64,000 bases of DNA from Hyphomicrobiales bacterium (GTDB lineage: Bacteria > Pseudomonadota > Alphaproteobacteria > Rhizobiales > Rhizobiaceae): the NCBI GenBank assembly GCA_900473795.1, contig UCMT01000044.1:62001-126000 (forward strand). The letters run 5' to 3'. A model generated the notes under the pieces. It made no database searches, was not told where the DNA came from, and saw nothing but the letters and a program-made list of their open reading frames with translations. Of the stretch, positions 18,144-28,740 are shown piece after piece (position 1 is the first letter of the stretch; each line of letters begins with the position of its first letter). Both the position numbers and the translations under genes were made by a program.

Positions 18144-18887
18144 TCACTGTGCCGCCTTTGCGATCACGTCAGCGACATCCGCGGCCTTTGAAATCAACCC
18201 GGCATGGCTTGCCGCAATCTCGGTGACCCCGGCCTTCATGCGGCCGGCGAAGAAGAGCTGGGCATCGGCCGGGACCGTCTTGTCCTCGGTCGTGACGACG
18301 TAAAAGTTCGGCTTGTCATGCCAGGCAGCGACCTCGGTCACGGCTTCGAAATTGGCCGGGTTCAACGGCAGTTGCTTCTTGGCCAGCACCTCGGCTTCGG
18401 CCTTGGGCAGGTCGCCGGCGAAGACGGTGGGGAAGGCTGCAGGGTCGACGATCAAGCCGCCCTTCTCGTTCGGACGGATGGCCTTGGTGCCTTCGCTCGG
18501 CTGGCCGCCGGCCAGCAGCTTGGCAAGCGATTCACCCCTGTCCGGGCCGAAGGCCGAGACATAGACCAGCGACTTGACCTTGGGGTCGTCGCCGGCTTCG
18601 CCGATCACCACGCCTCCCCAGCTATGGGCGACCAGCACAGTTGGGCCGTCCTGGGCGGCGAGCGCGGCCTTAGTGGCGGCGACATCGTCGGACAGCGAGG
18701 TCAGTGGATTGGCGACCTGCGTGACATGATAGCCCTTGGCGCCGAGGATCGCGGCGACCTTGTCCCAACTGGTCTCGTCGGCGAAAGCGCCGTGGACGAG
18801 AACAATGTTCTTGGCCGGCTGAGCGAGTACGGGAGCGGCACCGAAAGCAGCGGCGCTGAGCATGAGCGTTGACAGGATAGTTTTCAT
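18144..18887 (-). CDS. secreted alpha/beta hydrolase
   Basis: A 247-aa protein. A signal peptide (MKTILSTLMLSAAAFGAAPVLAQ) precedes an alpha/beta hydrolase fold: oxyanion region LVHGAFADETSW, nucleophile elbow VAHSWGG (Ser) and a C-terminal HAG (catalytic His). It probably acts in the periplasm as an esterase-like enzyme. The start is chosen at MKT because GGAG lies just upstream; upstream in-frame Met codons exist. It is divergent from an AraC regulator. Confidence 0.88.
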   Translation of the reverse strand: MKTILSTLMLSAAAFGAAPVLAQPAKNIVLVHGAFADETSWDKVAAILGAKGYHVTQVANPLTSLSDDVAATKAALAAQDGPTVLVAHSWGGVVIGEAGDDPKVKSLVYVSAFGPDRGESLAKLLAGGQPSEGTKAIRPNEKGGLIVDPAAFPTVFAGDLPKAEAEVLAKKQLPLNPANFEAVTEVAAWHDKPNFYVVTTEDKTVPADAQLFFAGRMKAGVTEIAASHAGLISKAADVADVIAKAAQ

Positions 18888-19040
18888 TTCCATCTCCATA
18901 GGTCGTGTTAAGCTCTGGACGATCGGCAATGTTCCTCCCATCGGTGCCGATCACGGCGCCGTCGACTGGATTTCTCCGTATCGTCAGGTTTTGATTGTGT
19001 TTTCGCTTCAGGCGATGTGTGGAAGATAAGGAACTTCGGC

Positions 19041-19880
19041 ATGACAAGCCATGATCGCGTCTCCCAACCTCATGCCCTGGCGTCCGAAACAGGCTTTCCC
19101 GCACTGGCGTCCCGGACAGACTTCCTGTCGCAGATCCTCACGCTGATCCGGCTGCGTGGCGAAGTCGTCTTTTCCGCCAAACTGCATGCGCCTTGGGCGC
19201 TCCGATTCGAACCCGGGTCGGGCTACTTTCACGTGGTCTCCGAGGGTGAGCTCCTACTGGCGGCTCAAGACGGGAAGGTCGTCCATGCCCTTGCCGGCGA
19301 CCTGCTCGTCATGCCGCAAGGCACCGGTCATGCGATCGGCACGCCGGGCGCTAGCCCGGCGGAGGCCCGGGACGTGCTGGCTGCGCAGTTGCGCGACGAC
19401 AGTCTGGCGATCCATATCGGAGACAGCGGGCCATGCACCCGCATGATCACAGGTGCTTTCCGGTTCGAAGGCGACAACATACCCTCGATGCTGGCGGTCC
19501 TACCCTCGGTTATCCACATTCCGGGCTCGCTCGAGACTGAGGATAAGGGCTGGCTGGCGGCGCTGGCCGATGCCAGGATCAGCCGGGCGCTGAAGGTTTT
19601 TCACGACGAGCCTTTCCTGCGCCGGACAGTGGCCGAGCTCGCAGGTATGGCCGGGATGTCACGCTCGAATTTCGCAGAGCGTTTTTCGACGCTAGTCGGC
19701 GCCGGACCTCTGCATTACCAGACGCGCTGGCGCCTGCTTTTGGCGAGCGACATGCTCAGGCGATCCGATATCCTGGTCAGCGAAGTGGCCCGCCGAGTCG
19801 GCTACGGATCCGATGCGGCCTTCAGCCGCGCCTTCAAGGCACAATTCGGCATGCCGCCGACAACAGTGCGCGGAAATTAG
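19041..19880 (+). CDS. AraC-family transcriptional regulator with cupin sensor
   Basis: A 279-aa regulator. An N-terminal cupin_6-like domain at about residues 20-180 (FHVVSEGELLLA, GDLLVMPQGTGHAIG) is followed by a C-terminal double helix-turn-helix (LAGMAGMSRSNFAERF and VARRVGYGSDAAFSRAF). This architecture usually regulates nearby dehydrogenase or hydrolase genes, here the divergent alpha/beta hydrolase and perhaps the aldo/keto reductase. The ATG at 19041 follows AAGGAA. Confidence 0.9.
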   Translation: MTSHDRVSQPHALASETGFPALASRTDFLSQILTLIRLRGEVVFSAKLHAPWALRFEPGSGYFHVVSEGELLLAAQDGKVVHALAGDLLVMPQGTGHAIGTPGASPAEARDVLAAQLRDDSLAIHIGDSGPCTRMITGAFRFEGDNIPSMLAVLPSVIHIPGSLETEDKGWLAALADARISRALKVFHDEPFLRRTVAELAGMAGMSRSNFAERFSTLVGAGPLHYQTRWRLLLASDMLRRSDILVSEVARRVGYGSDAAFSRAFKAQFGMPPTTVRGN

Positions 19881-20155
19881 ATCTGCCTTGCAGGGCTGCA
19901 ATTGATGACTGCACATGACGCATGGCGGAAGCCACAAAGCGGAACGGCTGCCTTGAGCTGGCCGAACGAATTGCAGCGACGTTCGTGCATGTAGGTGCAA
20001 AGCTGCCGTTCGTCGGACTAAGCCCGAGGTCTGCGAACAGCTCGTCAATGGACGTGCTCATAGAAGCTCTTGAAGAGATACGAACCGCTGTCCTATATTT
20101 TTCTGGACTCGACTCAAATCCCTCGGAATGCTTCATTACCGCTCGGAGGACGAGC

Positions 20156-20284
20156 ATGGCATATGAGTGGGACGAAGGCCGCGCACGAAAAATGCGCCTG
20201 ATCAAGCTGGCATCTGTGTGGGCATTGACCGCTTCAGCGCTCAGTGTCCCTGTCGCCTTGCTTTTGACTGCATCTCCTCTGTAG
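20156..20284 (+). CDS. small single-pass membrane protein (42 aa)
   Basis: The sequence begins MAYEWDEGRARKMRLIKLAS with a charged N-terminus, followed by one hydrophobic helix (about residues 18-40) rich in Ala, Leu and Val. A strong GGAGGA site lies at 20145-20150. It is convergent with dnaE2, only 13 bp from its end. I do not recognise a function; the strong site and clean topology argue that it is translated. Confidence 0.6.
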   Translation: MAYEWDEGRARKMRLIKLASVWALTASALSVPVALLLTASPL

Positions 20285-20297
20285 CCGCCCACCGCAC

Positions 20298-23200
20298 TCA
20301 CTGAAAATTCCTGCTCTTCACTTTCAGCGTGTCGATGTGCAGGTCAGGTATATAAATTTCCCGAGCCTTGACGCCCATCGGCGGCCGCTCGCGACTGTCC
20401 GGACTGCCCGGTGAACCATGGGCGAACTCGTCGCCCCGTCCTGATGGCAGCCGGAAGGTATCCCGCTCGCCAAGGCTCGCCAGATCGCTGGTCAGATCGA
20501 ACAGCCGTTGCGCCACCAGATGCACGACGCCGCCTTCCCGTTGGATCTTGCCGTTGATCGCCATCATCGCGGATCCGAGCACGACGCGGCGCTGTCTTTC
20601 AAACAAGCTCGGCCAGACGACGATATTGGCGACCCCGGTTTCATCCTCGATGGTCATGAACATGACGCCCTTGGCGCTACCGGGCTTCTGCCGGACGAGA
20701 ACAAGGCCGGCTGTCATCAGCCAGCGACCATCCCGCGCCGAGGTCGCCTCGGCGCATGTGACGATGTTTCGGCGAGCGAGATCCCCGCGCAGGAAACTGA
20801 CCGGATGGGCGCGCAGCGTCACGCCGGTATGGCCGTAGTCCTCCACGACATTGGCGCCTTCCGTCATTTGCCGGAGCGCCACATCCGGTTCCTGCTGCTC
20901 GGCGATCACCGCCCGCTCGCGATCGGCAGCCGCGGCGAATAGTGGAAGTGGCTCGTCGCGTAAGGCCTTGATCGCCCAAAGCGCGTCGCGTCTTTCAAGT
21001 TTGAGAGAAGGTCGAAACGCATCAGCCTCGGCAAGCTTTACCAGGGAGGCCGACGACACGCCGGCGCGCCGCCACATATCGTCGATGGAAACGAACGGAT
21101 CCTCACCCCGCGCCACCGCGATTTTTGCCGCATCCTGCTCAGGCAGCCCCCTGACCAGGCGCATTCCCAGACGCACGGCATGGCGGTCGGTCCCCTCGAT
21201 CTCTTCGAGCGTGCAATCCCACCGTGATCGATTGATGCAGACCGGCCGGATCGCAACACCATGAGCCCGGGCATCGGTGACGATCTGCGCCGGCGCGTAG
21301 AACCCCATCGGTTGTGCATTGATAAGGGCGGCACAGAACACATCCGGATAGTGGCATTTGATATAGGACGAGGCGTAGGCGATGAGCGCAAAGGAGGCGG
21401 CATGGCTTTCGGGAAAGCCATAGGAGCCAAAGCCCTCGAGCTGCGAGAAGGTCTTCTCGGCAAACTCCTCGGTGTAGCCGTTCTTCACCATCCCCTGGAC
21501 GAGCTTGTCCTTGAACTTGCTGACCCCGCCGGTGAACTTGAATGTCGCCATTGAACGCCTCAGCGCGTCGGCCTCGCCGGCGGTAAAACCGGCGCAGACG
21601 ATCGCCACCTTCATCGCGCTCTCCTGAAACAATGGCACGCCCAGCGTCTTGCCAAGCACAGCTTCCAGTTCCGGCTTCGGATAGACGACCGCCTCCTTGC
21701 CTTCGCGCCGTCTCAGATATGGGTGCACCATATCGCCCTGAATCGGACCGGGGCGAACGATCGCCACCTGGATGACCAGGTCATAATAGGTCTGGGGTTT
21801 CAGCCGCGGCAGCATCGACATCTGCGCGCGGGATTCGATCTGGAAGGTACCGAGCGTGTCGGCTTTTCGGATCATCGCATATGTCGGCGCATCTTCCGGC
21901 TCGATGGTGGCAAGATCGAGCGTTATCCCCTTGTGCTCCTGCAAAAGGGCAAAGCCCTTGGCCATGCAGGTGAGCATTCCAAGCGCCAATACATCAACCT
22001 TCATGAACTTGAGCGCCTCGATATCGTCTTTGTCCCATTCGATCGTTTGCCGATCCTCCATCCGGGCCTGCTCGATCGGCACCAGTTCGTCGAGGCGGTC
22101 ATTAGTCAAAACGAAGCCGCCGGGGTGCTGGCCCAGATGACGCGGCGCCCCCATCAGCTGCTGCGCCAGTTCCAATGTCAGCCGCAGGCGGCGGTCGGAC
22201 ATGTTCATGTTCAGCTCATTGACCTGCTTTTCACCGACGCCCTCCTTGCTCCAGCCCCAGACACCGGCCGACAGCGCCGTGATCATGTCTTCGGGCAGGC
22301 CGAGCACCTTGCCGACATCGCGAAGCGCACCCTTGGCGCGGTAGCGGGTGACGGTCGCGCAAAGGGCAGCCTTTTGGCGGCCGTAGGTCTTGTAGATCCA
22401 CTGGATCACCTCTTCGCGCCGGGCATGTTCGAAATCGACGTCGATATCGGGTGGCTCGTTGCGCTCCTCCGAGATAAAGCGCTCAAACAGCAGATCGTTG
22501 GCGGCCGGATCGATCGCCGTGATCCCCAGCACATAGCAGACGGCGGAATTGGCAGCACTTCCGCGACCCTGGCAGAGGATATCCTGAGATCGCGCAAAGC
22601 GGACGATGCTGTAGACGGTCAGGAAGTACGGTGCGTAGTCGAGTTTGCGGATTAGATCGAGTTCGTGATTGAGGGTCTTCACCACGTCGTCCGGCACCCC
22701 TTCGGGATAGCGATCGCGAACGCCCTCCCAGGTGAATTTTTCCAGCGTCTGCTGCGCCGTCAGGCCGGGGATGATCGCTTCCTCGGGATATTGATAGGTC
22801 AGCTCGCTCATGTCGAAGCGACAGCGGTCGACAATCTCTCGTGTGCGGGCCAGCGCCTCCGGATACCGGCCGAACAGGCGGTCCATTTCCTCGGGCGCCT
22901 TTAGAAAACGATCGGCGTGTCGTTCGCGCAGGAAGCCTGCCTGATCAATGGTGGTGCGATGGCGAATGCAGGTGACGACATCCTGCAGCTGCCGCCTGCC
23001 AGGCTCGTGAAACAGCACGTCATTGGTGACGACCGGCCGGACCTTGTGCCGGATCGCCAGGCTGTTGAGCTCGTGCAGGCGCAACTGATCGTTCGGCCGC
23101 CGGCGCAAGGTCAGGGCCATATAGGCGCGGTCGCCAAATATCTCCTTCACCTTGCGCAGCTGGACGGCGCATGCGTCATCGGCCTCGTCGGGAACCAGGA

Positions 23201-23561
23201 CGGCGAGCAGTCCGTCCGCATAAAGGGCGACATCTGACAGATCGAGGATACATTTGCCCTTGCCGCCTCGCTCCTTACCAAGCGACAGAAGCCGGCAAAG
23301 CCTCGAATAGGCAGCCCGGTCCGTCGGATAGACCAGCATCGACATTCCGTCCGCCAGATCGAGCCTGCAGCCGACGACCAGCCGGACGCCGGTTTCCTTG
23401 GCCGCCTCCCAGGCACGCACGATGCCGGCAAGGCTGTTGCGATCGACGATGCCAAGCGCCTCGATGCCAATTTCCTTGGCCGTCGCAAACAGCTCATCGC
23501 AACCTGACGCGCCGCGCAGGAAGGAAAAATGACTGGTGACCTGGAGCTCGGCGTAGCGCAT
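20298..23561 (-). CDS. dnaE2: error-prone DNA polymerase DnaE2 (ImuC)
   Basis: A 1087-aa C-family polymerase. It starts [19 protein letters not shown], the standard N-terminus of the PHP domain, followed by palm/fingers ([38 protein letters not shown], with the catalytic Asp residues) and a C-terminal OB-fold. It performs translesion synthesis with ImuA and ImuB in SOS mutagenesis. The start overlaps the imuB stop by one base (TGATG). Length matches DnaE2 and is shorter than the replicative DnaE1. It is expected to be induced through the LexA box at 25809. Confidence 0.97.
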   Translation of the reverse strand: MRYAELQVTSHFSFLRGASGCDELFATAKEIGIEALGIVDRNSLAGIVRAWEAAKETGVRLVVGCRLDLADGMSMLVYPTDRAAYSRLCRLLSLGKERGGKGKCILDLSDVALYADGLLAVLVPDEADDACAVQLRKVKEIFGDRAYMALTLRRRPNDQLRLHELNSLAIRHKVRPVVTNDVLFHEPGRRQLQDVVTCIRHRTTIDQAGFLRERHADRFLKAPEEMDRLFGRYPEALARTREIVDRCRFDMSELTYQYPEEAIIPGLTAQQTLEKFTWEGVRDRYPEGVPDDVVKTLNHELDLIRKLDYAPYFLTVYSIVRFARSQDILCQGRGSAANSAVCYVLGITAIDPAANDLLFERFISEERNEPPDIDVDFEHARREEVIQWIYKTYGRQKAALCATVTRYRAKGALRDVGKVLGLPEDMITALSAGVWGWSKEGVGEKQVNELNMNMSDRRLRLTLELAQQLMGAPRHLGQHPGGFVLTNDRLDELVPIEQARMEDRQTIEWDKDDIEALKFMKVDVLALGMLTCMAKGFALLQEHKGITLDLATIEPEDAPTYAMIRKADTLGTFQIESRAQMSMLPRLKPQTYYDLVIQVAIVRPGPIQGDMVHPYLRRREGKEAVVYPKPELEAVLGKTLGVPLFQESAMKVAIVCAGFTAGEADALRRSMATFKFTGGVSKFKDKLVQGMVKNGYTEEFAEKTFSQLEGFGSYGFPESHAASFALIAYASSYIKCHYPDVFCAALINAQPMGFYAPAQIVTDARAHGVAIRPVCINRSRWDCTLEEIEGTDRHAVRLGMRLVRGLPEQDAAKIAVARGEDPFVSIDDMWRRAGVSSASLVKLAEADAFRPSLKLERRDALWAIKALRDEPLPLFAAAADRERAVIAEQQEPDVALRQMTEGANVVEDYGHTGVTLRAHPVSFLRGDLARRNIVTCAEATSARDGRWLMTAGLVLVRQKPGSAKGVMFMTIEDETGVANIVVWPSLFERQRRVVLGSAMMAINGKIQREGGVVHLVAQRLFDLTSDLASLGERDTFRLPSGRGDEFAHGSPGSPDSRERPPMGVKAREIYIPDLHIDTLKVKSRNFQ

Positions 23562-25072
23562 CAGCCGTAGATCCCGTGCAGAAACCACTTGGCCGTTCCG
23601 GTCGCGGGATCCACACCGTCGCCGGAGCGATAGACCCAGAAGCGATTACCGTCCTCATCCTCGACGGAATAGTAGTCCCTGACCGCCTCCATCTCGGACG
23701 AACGAACCCACCACTCGCCGAATACCCGTTCCGGCCCATCGCCGCGCTTGATGCGCCGGCGCTTGCCGCGCCAGGTCATGGATGCCGGCGGATGGTCGGG
23801 TGTGAGCGCAATCACCTCGATCCGTTCCGGACGCGCCAGCATCCGGCTCGGCCGGGGCCAGCGGGTCGGCCAGGCCTGACCCAGTTTTGCGGAAACGGGG
23901 GAGACACGCCCGACATTGCGCTCGGGAACGTCGCTTTCGACCGGCGCCAGCCGGTACATCCGTTGGCCGCGATTACCAAGACTGTCGAGCAGTGGCGTCA
24001 CATCGACGATGGTTTCTTCGACAAGCGAGGAGATGGACTGCTTTTCCTCGAATGGTTCGATCATCGTTGCGGCAAGGGTCAGTTTCTCGATGCCGAAACC
24101 GGGATCAATGTTTTCGATGCTGGAACAGAGAAGCTTTGTCAGGCGAGGAATATCGCGCACCGGCTTTGCGGTGCCGGCGCGCAAGGACTGCAGAGTGTTG
24201 TCGACGCGGTAGATAATCAGATCGGCGCGGCGAACGCCCTGCCCGCGCGTCTCCAACGCGGCGCAGAGTTCGACCACCAGCTTGCCGATGTATTTGGCGA
24301 TGGTCTCAGCCGCGCCGATTGGCTCGGCGAACGAACGGGACACCTCGATCAGGTCCGCAGTGCGAATGGGGTCGATCGGTTCGGCAAGGCGTCCGAACAT
24401 CTGATCGAGCCTGCGGCCGACCTCCGGCCCGAAACGCAATGTCAAAGGCGCCCGCGGCGTTGCTGAGACCTCTCCGACAGTGCGAAACCCGAGCACGGCC
24501 AGACCGCTGACGATGTCGGGCGGCAGGCGAAGGCTGGAAATCGGCAGGTTGACGACGGCCTTGGGCGTCTCACCGACCGGGACGATGATCACCTCGCGCC
24601 GCGTGGCACAGGCAATCGCATGGGCGCCGCCCCAGGTGTCGGCGATGGCGGCACGGGCTTGAAGGCCGCGGCCGCGCAAGGCGTTGACCAGACCGGTCAG
24701 CATCGGCAATTCGCCGCCGCGCAAATGGTCGGCACCTTCCGTGTCCATGACAATACCGTCGGGAAGATCCATGGCAACAATCGGGGAATATTGCCGCAGC
24801 ATCCATAGCGCCAGGCGCTCGATTGCCAATGCATCACCTTGTCGGTCGGCATCGACCAGATGCAGGCCGGATATCATTGCCTGGGCTTTGGCGGCGGGCA
24901 TGCCGATGCGGACGCCGGCCTTGAAGGCCGCAGCATCGATTGCCGCGACGGTGCGTTTCGATCCACTGCGCGCAATAACCACGACTGGTGTTTCAGGCAA
25001 GATTCCGGGCTCGGCGCGCCTGATCCTGTCCGTTGATAGCGTGGGGAGAAAGACTGATACGACCCGTGGCAT
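23561..25072 (-). CDS. imuB: ImuB, Y-family polymerase-like mutasome protein
   Basis: A 503-aa Y-family protein. It starts [19 protein letters not shown] and has palm-like and little-finger-like regions, but lacks the full acidic catalytic set of active Y polymerases, as known for ImuB. The C-terminal part (residues about 400-500) carries the ImuB-C region that binds partners. It acts as the adaptor between the beta clamp, ImuA and DnaE2. It overlaps imuA by about 80 bp and dnaE2 by one base. A GTG nine bases upstream is an alternative start. Confidence 0.93.
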   Translation of the reverse strand: MPRVVSVFLPTLSTDRIRRAEPGILPETPVVVIARSGSKRTVAAIDAAAFKAGVRIGMPAAKAQAMISGLHLVDADRQGDALAIERLALWMLRQYSPIVAMDLPDGIVMDTEGADHLRGGELPMLTGLVNALRGRGLQARAAIADTWGGAHAIACATRREVIIVPVGETPKAVVNLPISSLRLPPDIVSGLAVLGFRTVGEVSATPRAPLTLRFGPEVGRRLDQMFGRLAEPIDPIRTADLIEVSRSFAEPIGAAETIAKYIGKLVVELCAALETRGQGVRRADLIIYRVDNTLQSLRAGTAKPVRDIPRLTKLLCSSIENIDPGFGIEKLTLAATMIEPFEEKQSISSLVEETIVDVTPLLDSLGNRGQRMYRLAPVESDVPERNVGRVSPVSAKLGQAWPTRWPRPSRMLARPERIEVIALTPDHPPASMTWRGKRRRIKRGDGPERVFGEWWVRSSEMEAVRDYYSVEDEDGNRFWVYRSGDGVDPATGTAKWFLHGIYG

Positions 25073-25748
25073 CGCAGGCACCTATTTCAAATTCCGCGGC
25101 TTCTCCCGCTCTTGCTCTGATCAATTCCGCCAGCCATCTCGCCCGCCCGATGCCCGGCACGGGAAGCGGCTCGGAAGGCAGGACGCTGATGCGCCATCGT
25201 GTCGTGGCGGCCGTCGGTTGACCGAAATCGGCCGCCTCCGTCGGTCGCCGCCATCGGCGCAGCGCGATACCGATGGTGCCGGACGTTTCCGCCGCCAGTT
25301 GCAGCCGCCGCGAGGCGGTCATAGGCAGTCGCACCAATTCCGCGACGACGGCACCAAGCCCGCCAAAACGCAGACCCTCTTCGAAATTGGTGAGCACGTC
25401 CTCTTCCCGATCGGCTTCAACATAGATCACCCGATCATGATGGAGCCCCGCCTGCGCCAATGCCGGGGCAAACAGGTCGGGCCGTGTCAAGCACCAGAGC
25501 ACGTCGCCCTTGGTTCGCGCGACGATGCCAGCGACAAACAGAGCGGCCGCAGCCCCATGGACCGCATCGGCCCCACCACCGGCCACCTCATGCAAGGCAC
25601 CGAAGGCAAGCCCGCCGCCCGGAAGCCGGGCATCGATATCGGCAAGACCGAATGACAGAACTTCGCCCTTGCGCACAGCCGCACCTTCGAGGCGCTGGAT
25701 GCGCTCGCGAAGATCGGCAATGGTCGGGTTGACGGCGGAGTTAAGCAT
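24993..25748 (-). CDS. imuA: ImuA, RecA-like mutasome protein
   Basis: A 251-aa SulA/RecA-like protein starting MLNSAVNPTIADLRERIQRLEG with a FGLADIDARLPGGGLAFGALHEVAG core, as in rhizobial ImuA proteins. It is the first gene of the imuA-imuB-dnaE2 operon and contributes RecA-like functions to the DnaE2 mutasome. Its 3' end overlaps imuB extensively. The LexA box at 25809-25823 lies 61 bp upstream of its start. Confidence 0.9.
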   Translation of the reverse strand: MLNSAVNPTIADLRERIQRLEGAAVRKGEVLSFGLADIDARLPGGGLAFGALHEVAGGGADAVHGAAAALFVAGIVARTKGDVLWCLTRPDLFAPALAQAGLHHDRVIYVEADREEDVLTNFEEGLRFGGLGAVVAELVRLPMTASRRLQLAAETSGTIGIALRRWRRPTEAADFGQPTAATTRWRISVLPSEPLPVPGIGRARWLAELIRARAGEAAEFEIGACDATGRISLSPHAINGQDQARRARNLA

Positions 25749-25808
25749 AGGCTGCGAATATCTTTCTGATGCTGTTCAGGGCTTTCCAGCGGCCATCGCG
25801 GCTGATAT

Positions 25809-25823
25809 GTTCATTATTTGTTC
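25809..25823. promoter_or_regulatory. LexA (SOS) box between imuA and the UvrD-like helicase
   Basis: GTTC-ATTATTT-GTTC matches the alphaproteobacterial LexA consensus GTTC-N7-GTTC exactly. It sits in the 204-bp gap between two divergent repair operons, so it may control both imuA-imuB-dnaE2 and the helicase-SRAP-dinB operon. Confidence 0.88.
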
Positions 25824-25952
25824 TTATCGTCCCAATGAGTCAATGCTGATTCTGGCGATAGGTACGGCGGTGATTACGGAACGCGACGCACATGCGTCGG
25901 GCATCCAAACCAAAACAGCCAGAACAGACAGGCACTTATCAGGGATCACAGC

Positions 25953-28019
25953 ATGACGGTTGCCTATCTGGAAAAACTGAACGAGCAGCAGCGCCAGGCT
26001 GTGGAACACGGCGTTGGACTGGCGGACGGACAGACGGCGGGACCGCTTCTGATCATCGCCGGCGCCGGATCCGGCAAGACCAATACCTTGGCTCACCGGG
26101 TCGCCCATCTGATCGTCACTGGCGCCGATCCGCGGCGGATGCTGCTGATGACGTTTTCGAGACGTGCAGCGTCAGAAATGTCGCGCCGCGTCGAGCGGAT
26201 CTGCAAACAGGTGCTTGGCGCCAATTCCGGCGTGCTCACCGACGCGCTGGCTTGGTCCGGCACGTTTCATGGGATTGGGGCACGGTTGCTGCGGATCTAT
26301 GCGGAGCAGATCGGGCTGAACGCGGATTTCACCATCCACGATCGCGAGGACAGCGCCGACCTGATGAACCTTGCCCGTCACGAGCTTGGATTTTCCAAGA
26401 CCGAAAACCGCTTTCCCACAAAGGGCACGTGCCTGTCGATCTATTCGCGGGCGGTCAATTCGCAAACGCCATTGAACGAGATCCTGCGCCAGCACTATCC
26501 TTGGGTGGCAAGCTGGGAAGAACAGCTGAAGCAGCTGTTTGCCGCTTACGTCGAAGCCAAGCAGGCCCAGAACGTGCTCGATTACGACGATCTTCTGCTC
26601 TACTGGGCCCAGATGGTCAGCGATCCCGAACTGGCAGATGATATCGGCAATCGCTTCGACCATGTCATGGTCGATGAATACCAGGATACCAACAGGCTGC
26701 AGGCGTCCGTGCTGATGGCGCTCAAGCCCGGCGGCCGCGGCTTGACCGTTGTGGGCGACGATGCGCAGTCGATCTATTCCTTTCGGGCAGCGACGGTCCG
26801 CAACATCCTCGATTTCCCATCATCCTTCAGTCCGGCCGCCGATATCATCACGCTTGACCGCAATTACCGCTCGACGCAGCCGATCCTGGCTGCGGCCAAT
26901 GGCGTCATCGAACTGGCGCGCGAACGCTTCACCAAGAACCTGTGGACCGACCGGCAATCGCTGGAGCGGCCGAAACTGGTGACAGTCAAGGATGAAACCG
27001 AGCAGGCGAACTTCATCGTCGATCACGTGCTCGCCAATCGCGAAACCGGCATGACGCTGAAGAACCAGGCCGTGTTGTTCCGCACGTCCAGCCATAGTGG
27101 CCCGCTGGAGGTCGAGCTCACCCGCCGCAACATTCCCTTCGTCAAGTTCGGCGGCCTAAAGTTTCTCGACAGCGCCCATGTGAAGGACATGCTGGCGGTG
27201 CTGCGGTTCGCGCAAAACCCGCGCGACCGCGTCGCCGGTTTCCGCCTGCTGCAGATGCTCCCTGGCATCGGGCCAAAGACGGCCGGCAATATTCTCGACA
27301 CGATCGCGGCTGACCCCGAGCCATTGCTGGCTCTTGCCGAAATCCCGCCTCCGCCCAAGACCGGCGAAGACTGGACATCCTTCGTCCAGTTGCTCGCAGG
27401 CCTGCGCAAGACGGAAGCTGGCTGGCCCTCAGATATCGCACAAGCACGTGTCTGGTATGAGCCACATCTCGACCGCATCCATGAGGATGCCGACACCCGC
27501 AAGGCAGATCTGTTGCAGCTCGAGCAGATCGCCAGCGGCTATCCGTCACGCGAACGCTTCCTGACCGAACTGACGCTTGATCCGCCGGATGCCACCAGCG
27601 ACCAGGCCGGCGTGCCGCTGCTCGACGAGGACTATCTGATCCTGTCGACCATTCATTCGGCAAAAGGCCAGGAATGGCGCGCGGTCTTCATGCTGAGTGT
27701 GGTCGATGGCTGCATTCCCTCGGATCTGGGAACCGGGACCAGCCAGGAACTCGAGGAAGAGCGCCGGCTGCTCTATGTCGCGATGACGCGCGCCAGGGAC
27801 AGTTTGGCGCTGATCACGCCGCAGCGGTTTTTTACCCATGGACAGAACGCGCAGGGCGACCGGCACGTTTATGCCGCAAGAACGCGGTTCATTCCGGCAA
27901 CGCTGCTGCAATTCTTCGAGACGACGACCTGGCCGAAGGTCTCGGTAGCTGCGTCTGAGCGAAGCGCCCAGCAGATCCGTATCGATGTCGGCGCGCGTAT
28001 GCGAAGCATGTGGAAATAG
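25953..28019 (+). CDS. UvrD/Rep-family ATP-dependent DNA helicase
   Basis: A 688-aa superfamily 1A helicase. Motif I is IIAGAGSGKTNTL, motif II VMVDEYQDTN, motif III VVGDDAQSIYSFR, motif V TIHSAKGQEWRAVF and motif VI YVAMTRARD. A helix-hairpin-helix-like stretch (LPGIGPKTAGNIL) is inserted in domain 2B. It probably unwinds DNA or strips proteins during repair. Its position across the LexA box from imuA, and in front of an SRAP gene and dinB, points to the SOS regulon. It is not the housekeeping UvrD by context. Confidence 0.93.
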   Translation: MTVAYLEKLNEQQRQAVEHGVGLADGQTAGPLLIIAGAGSGKTNTLAHRVAHLIVTGADPRRMLLMTFSRRAASEMSRRVERICKQVLGANSGVLTDALAWSGTFHGIGARLLRIYAEQIGLNADFTIHDREDSADLMNLARHELGFSKTENRFPTKGTCLSIYSRAVNSQTPLNEILRQHYPWVASWEEQLKQLFAAYVEAKQAQNVLDYDDLLLYWAQMVSDPELADDIGNRFDHVMVDEYQDTNRLQASVLMALKPGGRGLTVVGDDAQSIYSFRAATVRNILDFPSSFSPAADIITLDRNYRSTQPILAAANGVIELARERFTKNLWTDRQSLERPKLVTVKDETEQANFIVDHVLANRETGMTLKNQAVLFRTSSHSGPLEVELTRRNIPFVKFGGLKFLDSAHVKDMLAVLRFAQNPRDRVAGFRLLQMLPGIGPKTAGNILDTIAADPEPLLALAEIPPPPKTGEDWTSFVQLLAGLRKTEAGWPSDIAQARVWYEPHLDRIHEDADTRKADLLQLEQIASGYPSRERFLTELTLDPPDATSDQAGVPLLDEDYLILSTIHSAKGQEWRAVFMLSVVDGCIPSDLGTGTSQELEEERRLLYVAMTRARDSLALITPQRFFTHGQNAQGDRHVYAARTRFIPATLLQFFETTTWPKVSVAASERSAQQIRIDVGARMRSMWK

Positions 28020-28030
28020 GGAGAGGATCG

Positions 28031-28708
28031 ATGTGCAACCTTTACAACGTGACCACCACCCGTGACGCGGTTCTCCAGTTCACGAAAGCCTTCCGGGATC
28101 GAGCCGGCTGGAATGAAGCCTCCTTCGACGTATATCCAGGCTATCAGGCGCCGATTGTCCGCGTTGCCGAGGACGGACAGCGCGAGATTGCCCGGGCGAC
28201 CTGGGGAATGCCGTCGCCGCCGGCTTATGTGAAAAACTACGATCCCGGCGTCACCAATATTCGCAATGTGAGTTCGCCGCACTGGCGGCGCTGGCTTGGC
28301 CCGACCAGCCGCTGCGTCGTGCCGTTCACGTCTTTTGCCGAACCTGATCCTGCCAGCAAACTCGAGGGCGGACGCGTGCCGAACGCCTGGTTCGCGGGCA
28401 ATGAAGATCGGCCGCTGATGTTTTTCGCGGGCTTCTGGACCCCGTGGAAGGGCGTGCGCAAAGTCAGGGATGGCGAGCAGGAATACGAGCTGTTTGGATT
28501 TCTGACGACCTCGCCCAACGAGATTGTCTCGCCGATCCATCAAAAGGCCATGCCCTCCATCCTGACCACGCCTGAAGAAGTCGAGACCTGGCTGATAGCA
28601 CCGTGGGATGAAGCCCGCCACCTACAGCGTCCGCTCCCGGGCAACATGCTTGTGATCGTGCCGCCACAGGCCAAACCGAAGCCGGACGAGGAAGGTCTGT
28701 TGCTTTGA
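28031..28708 (+). CDS. SOS response-associated peptidase (SRAP/YedK family)
   Basis: A 225-aa SRAP protein. It starts MCNLYNVTTT, so Cys2 becomes the N-terminal nucleophile after Met removal. Further conserved parts are WGMPSP, NVRNVSS-type sequence (here TNIRNVSSPHWR), RCVVPFTSFAEPD and the active-site His in IHQKAMPSIL. Family members form a covalent link to abasic sites in single-stranded DNA and shield them. It lies 11 bp after the helicase and overlaps the frame of dinB, consistent with an SOS operon. Confidence 0.93.
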   Translation: MCNLYNVTTTRDAVLQFTKAFRDRAGWNEASFDVYPGYQAPIVRVAEDGQREIARATWGMPSPPAYVKNYDPGVTNIRNVSSPHWRRWLGPTSRCVVPFTSFAEPDPASKLEGGRVPNAWFAGNEDRPLMFFAGFWTPWKGVRKVRDGEQEYELFGFLTTSPNEIVSPIHQKAMPSILTTPEEVETWLIAPWDEARHLQRPLPGNMLVIVPPQAKPKPDEEGLLL

Positions 28709-28740
28709 TCACCAACACAGAGCACGACCAGGGCAGTCAA

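Noticed and set aside
21723-22655. A 310-aa plus-strand frame inside dnaE2
   Set aside because: It is fully covered by the DnaE2 polymerase domain on the other strand, and its translation is His/Arg rich without family resemblance.
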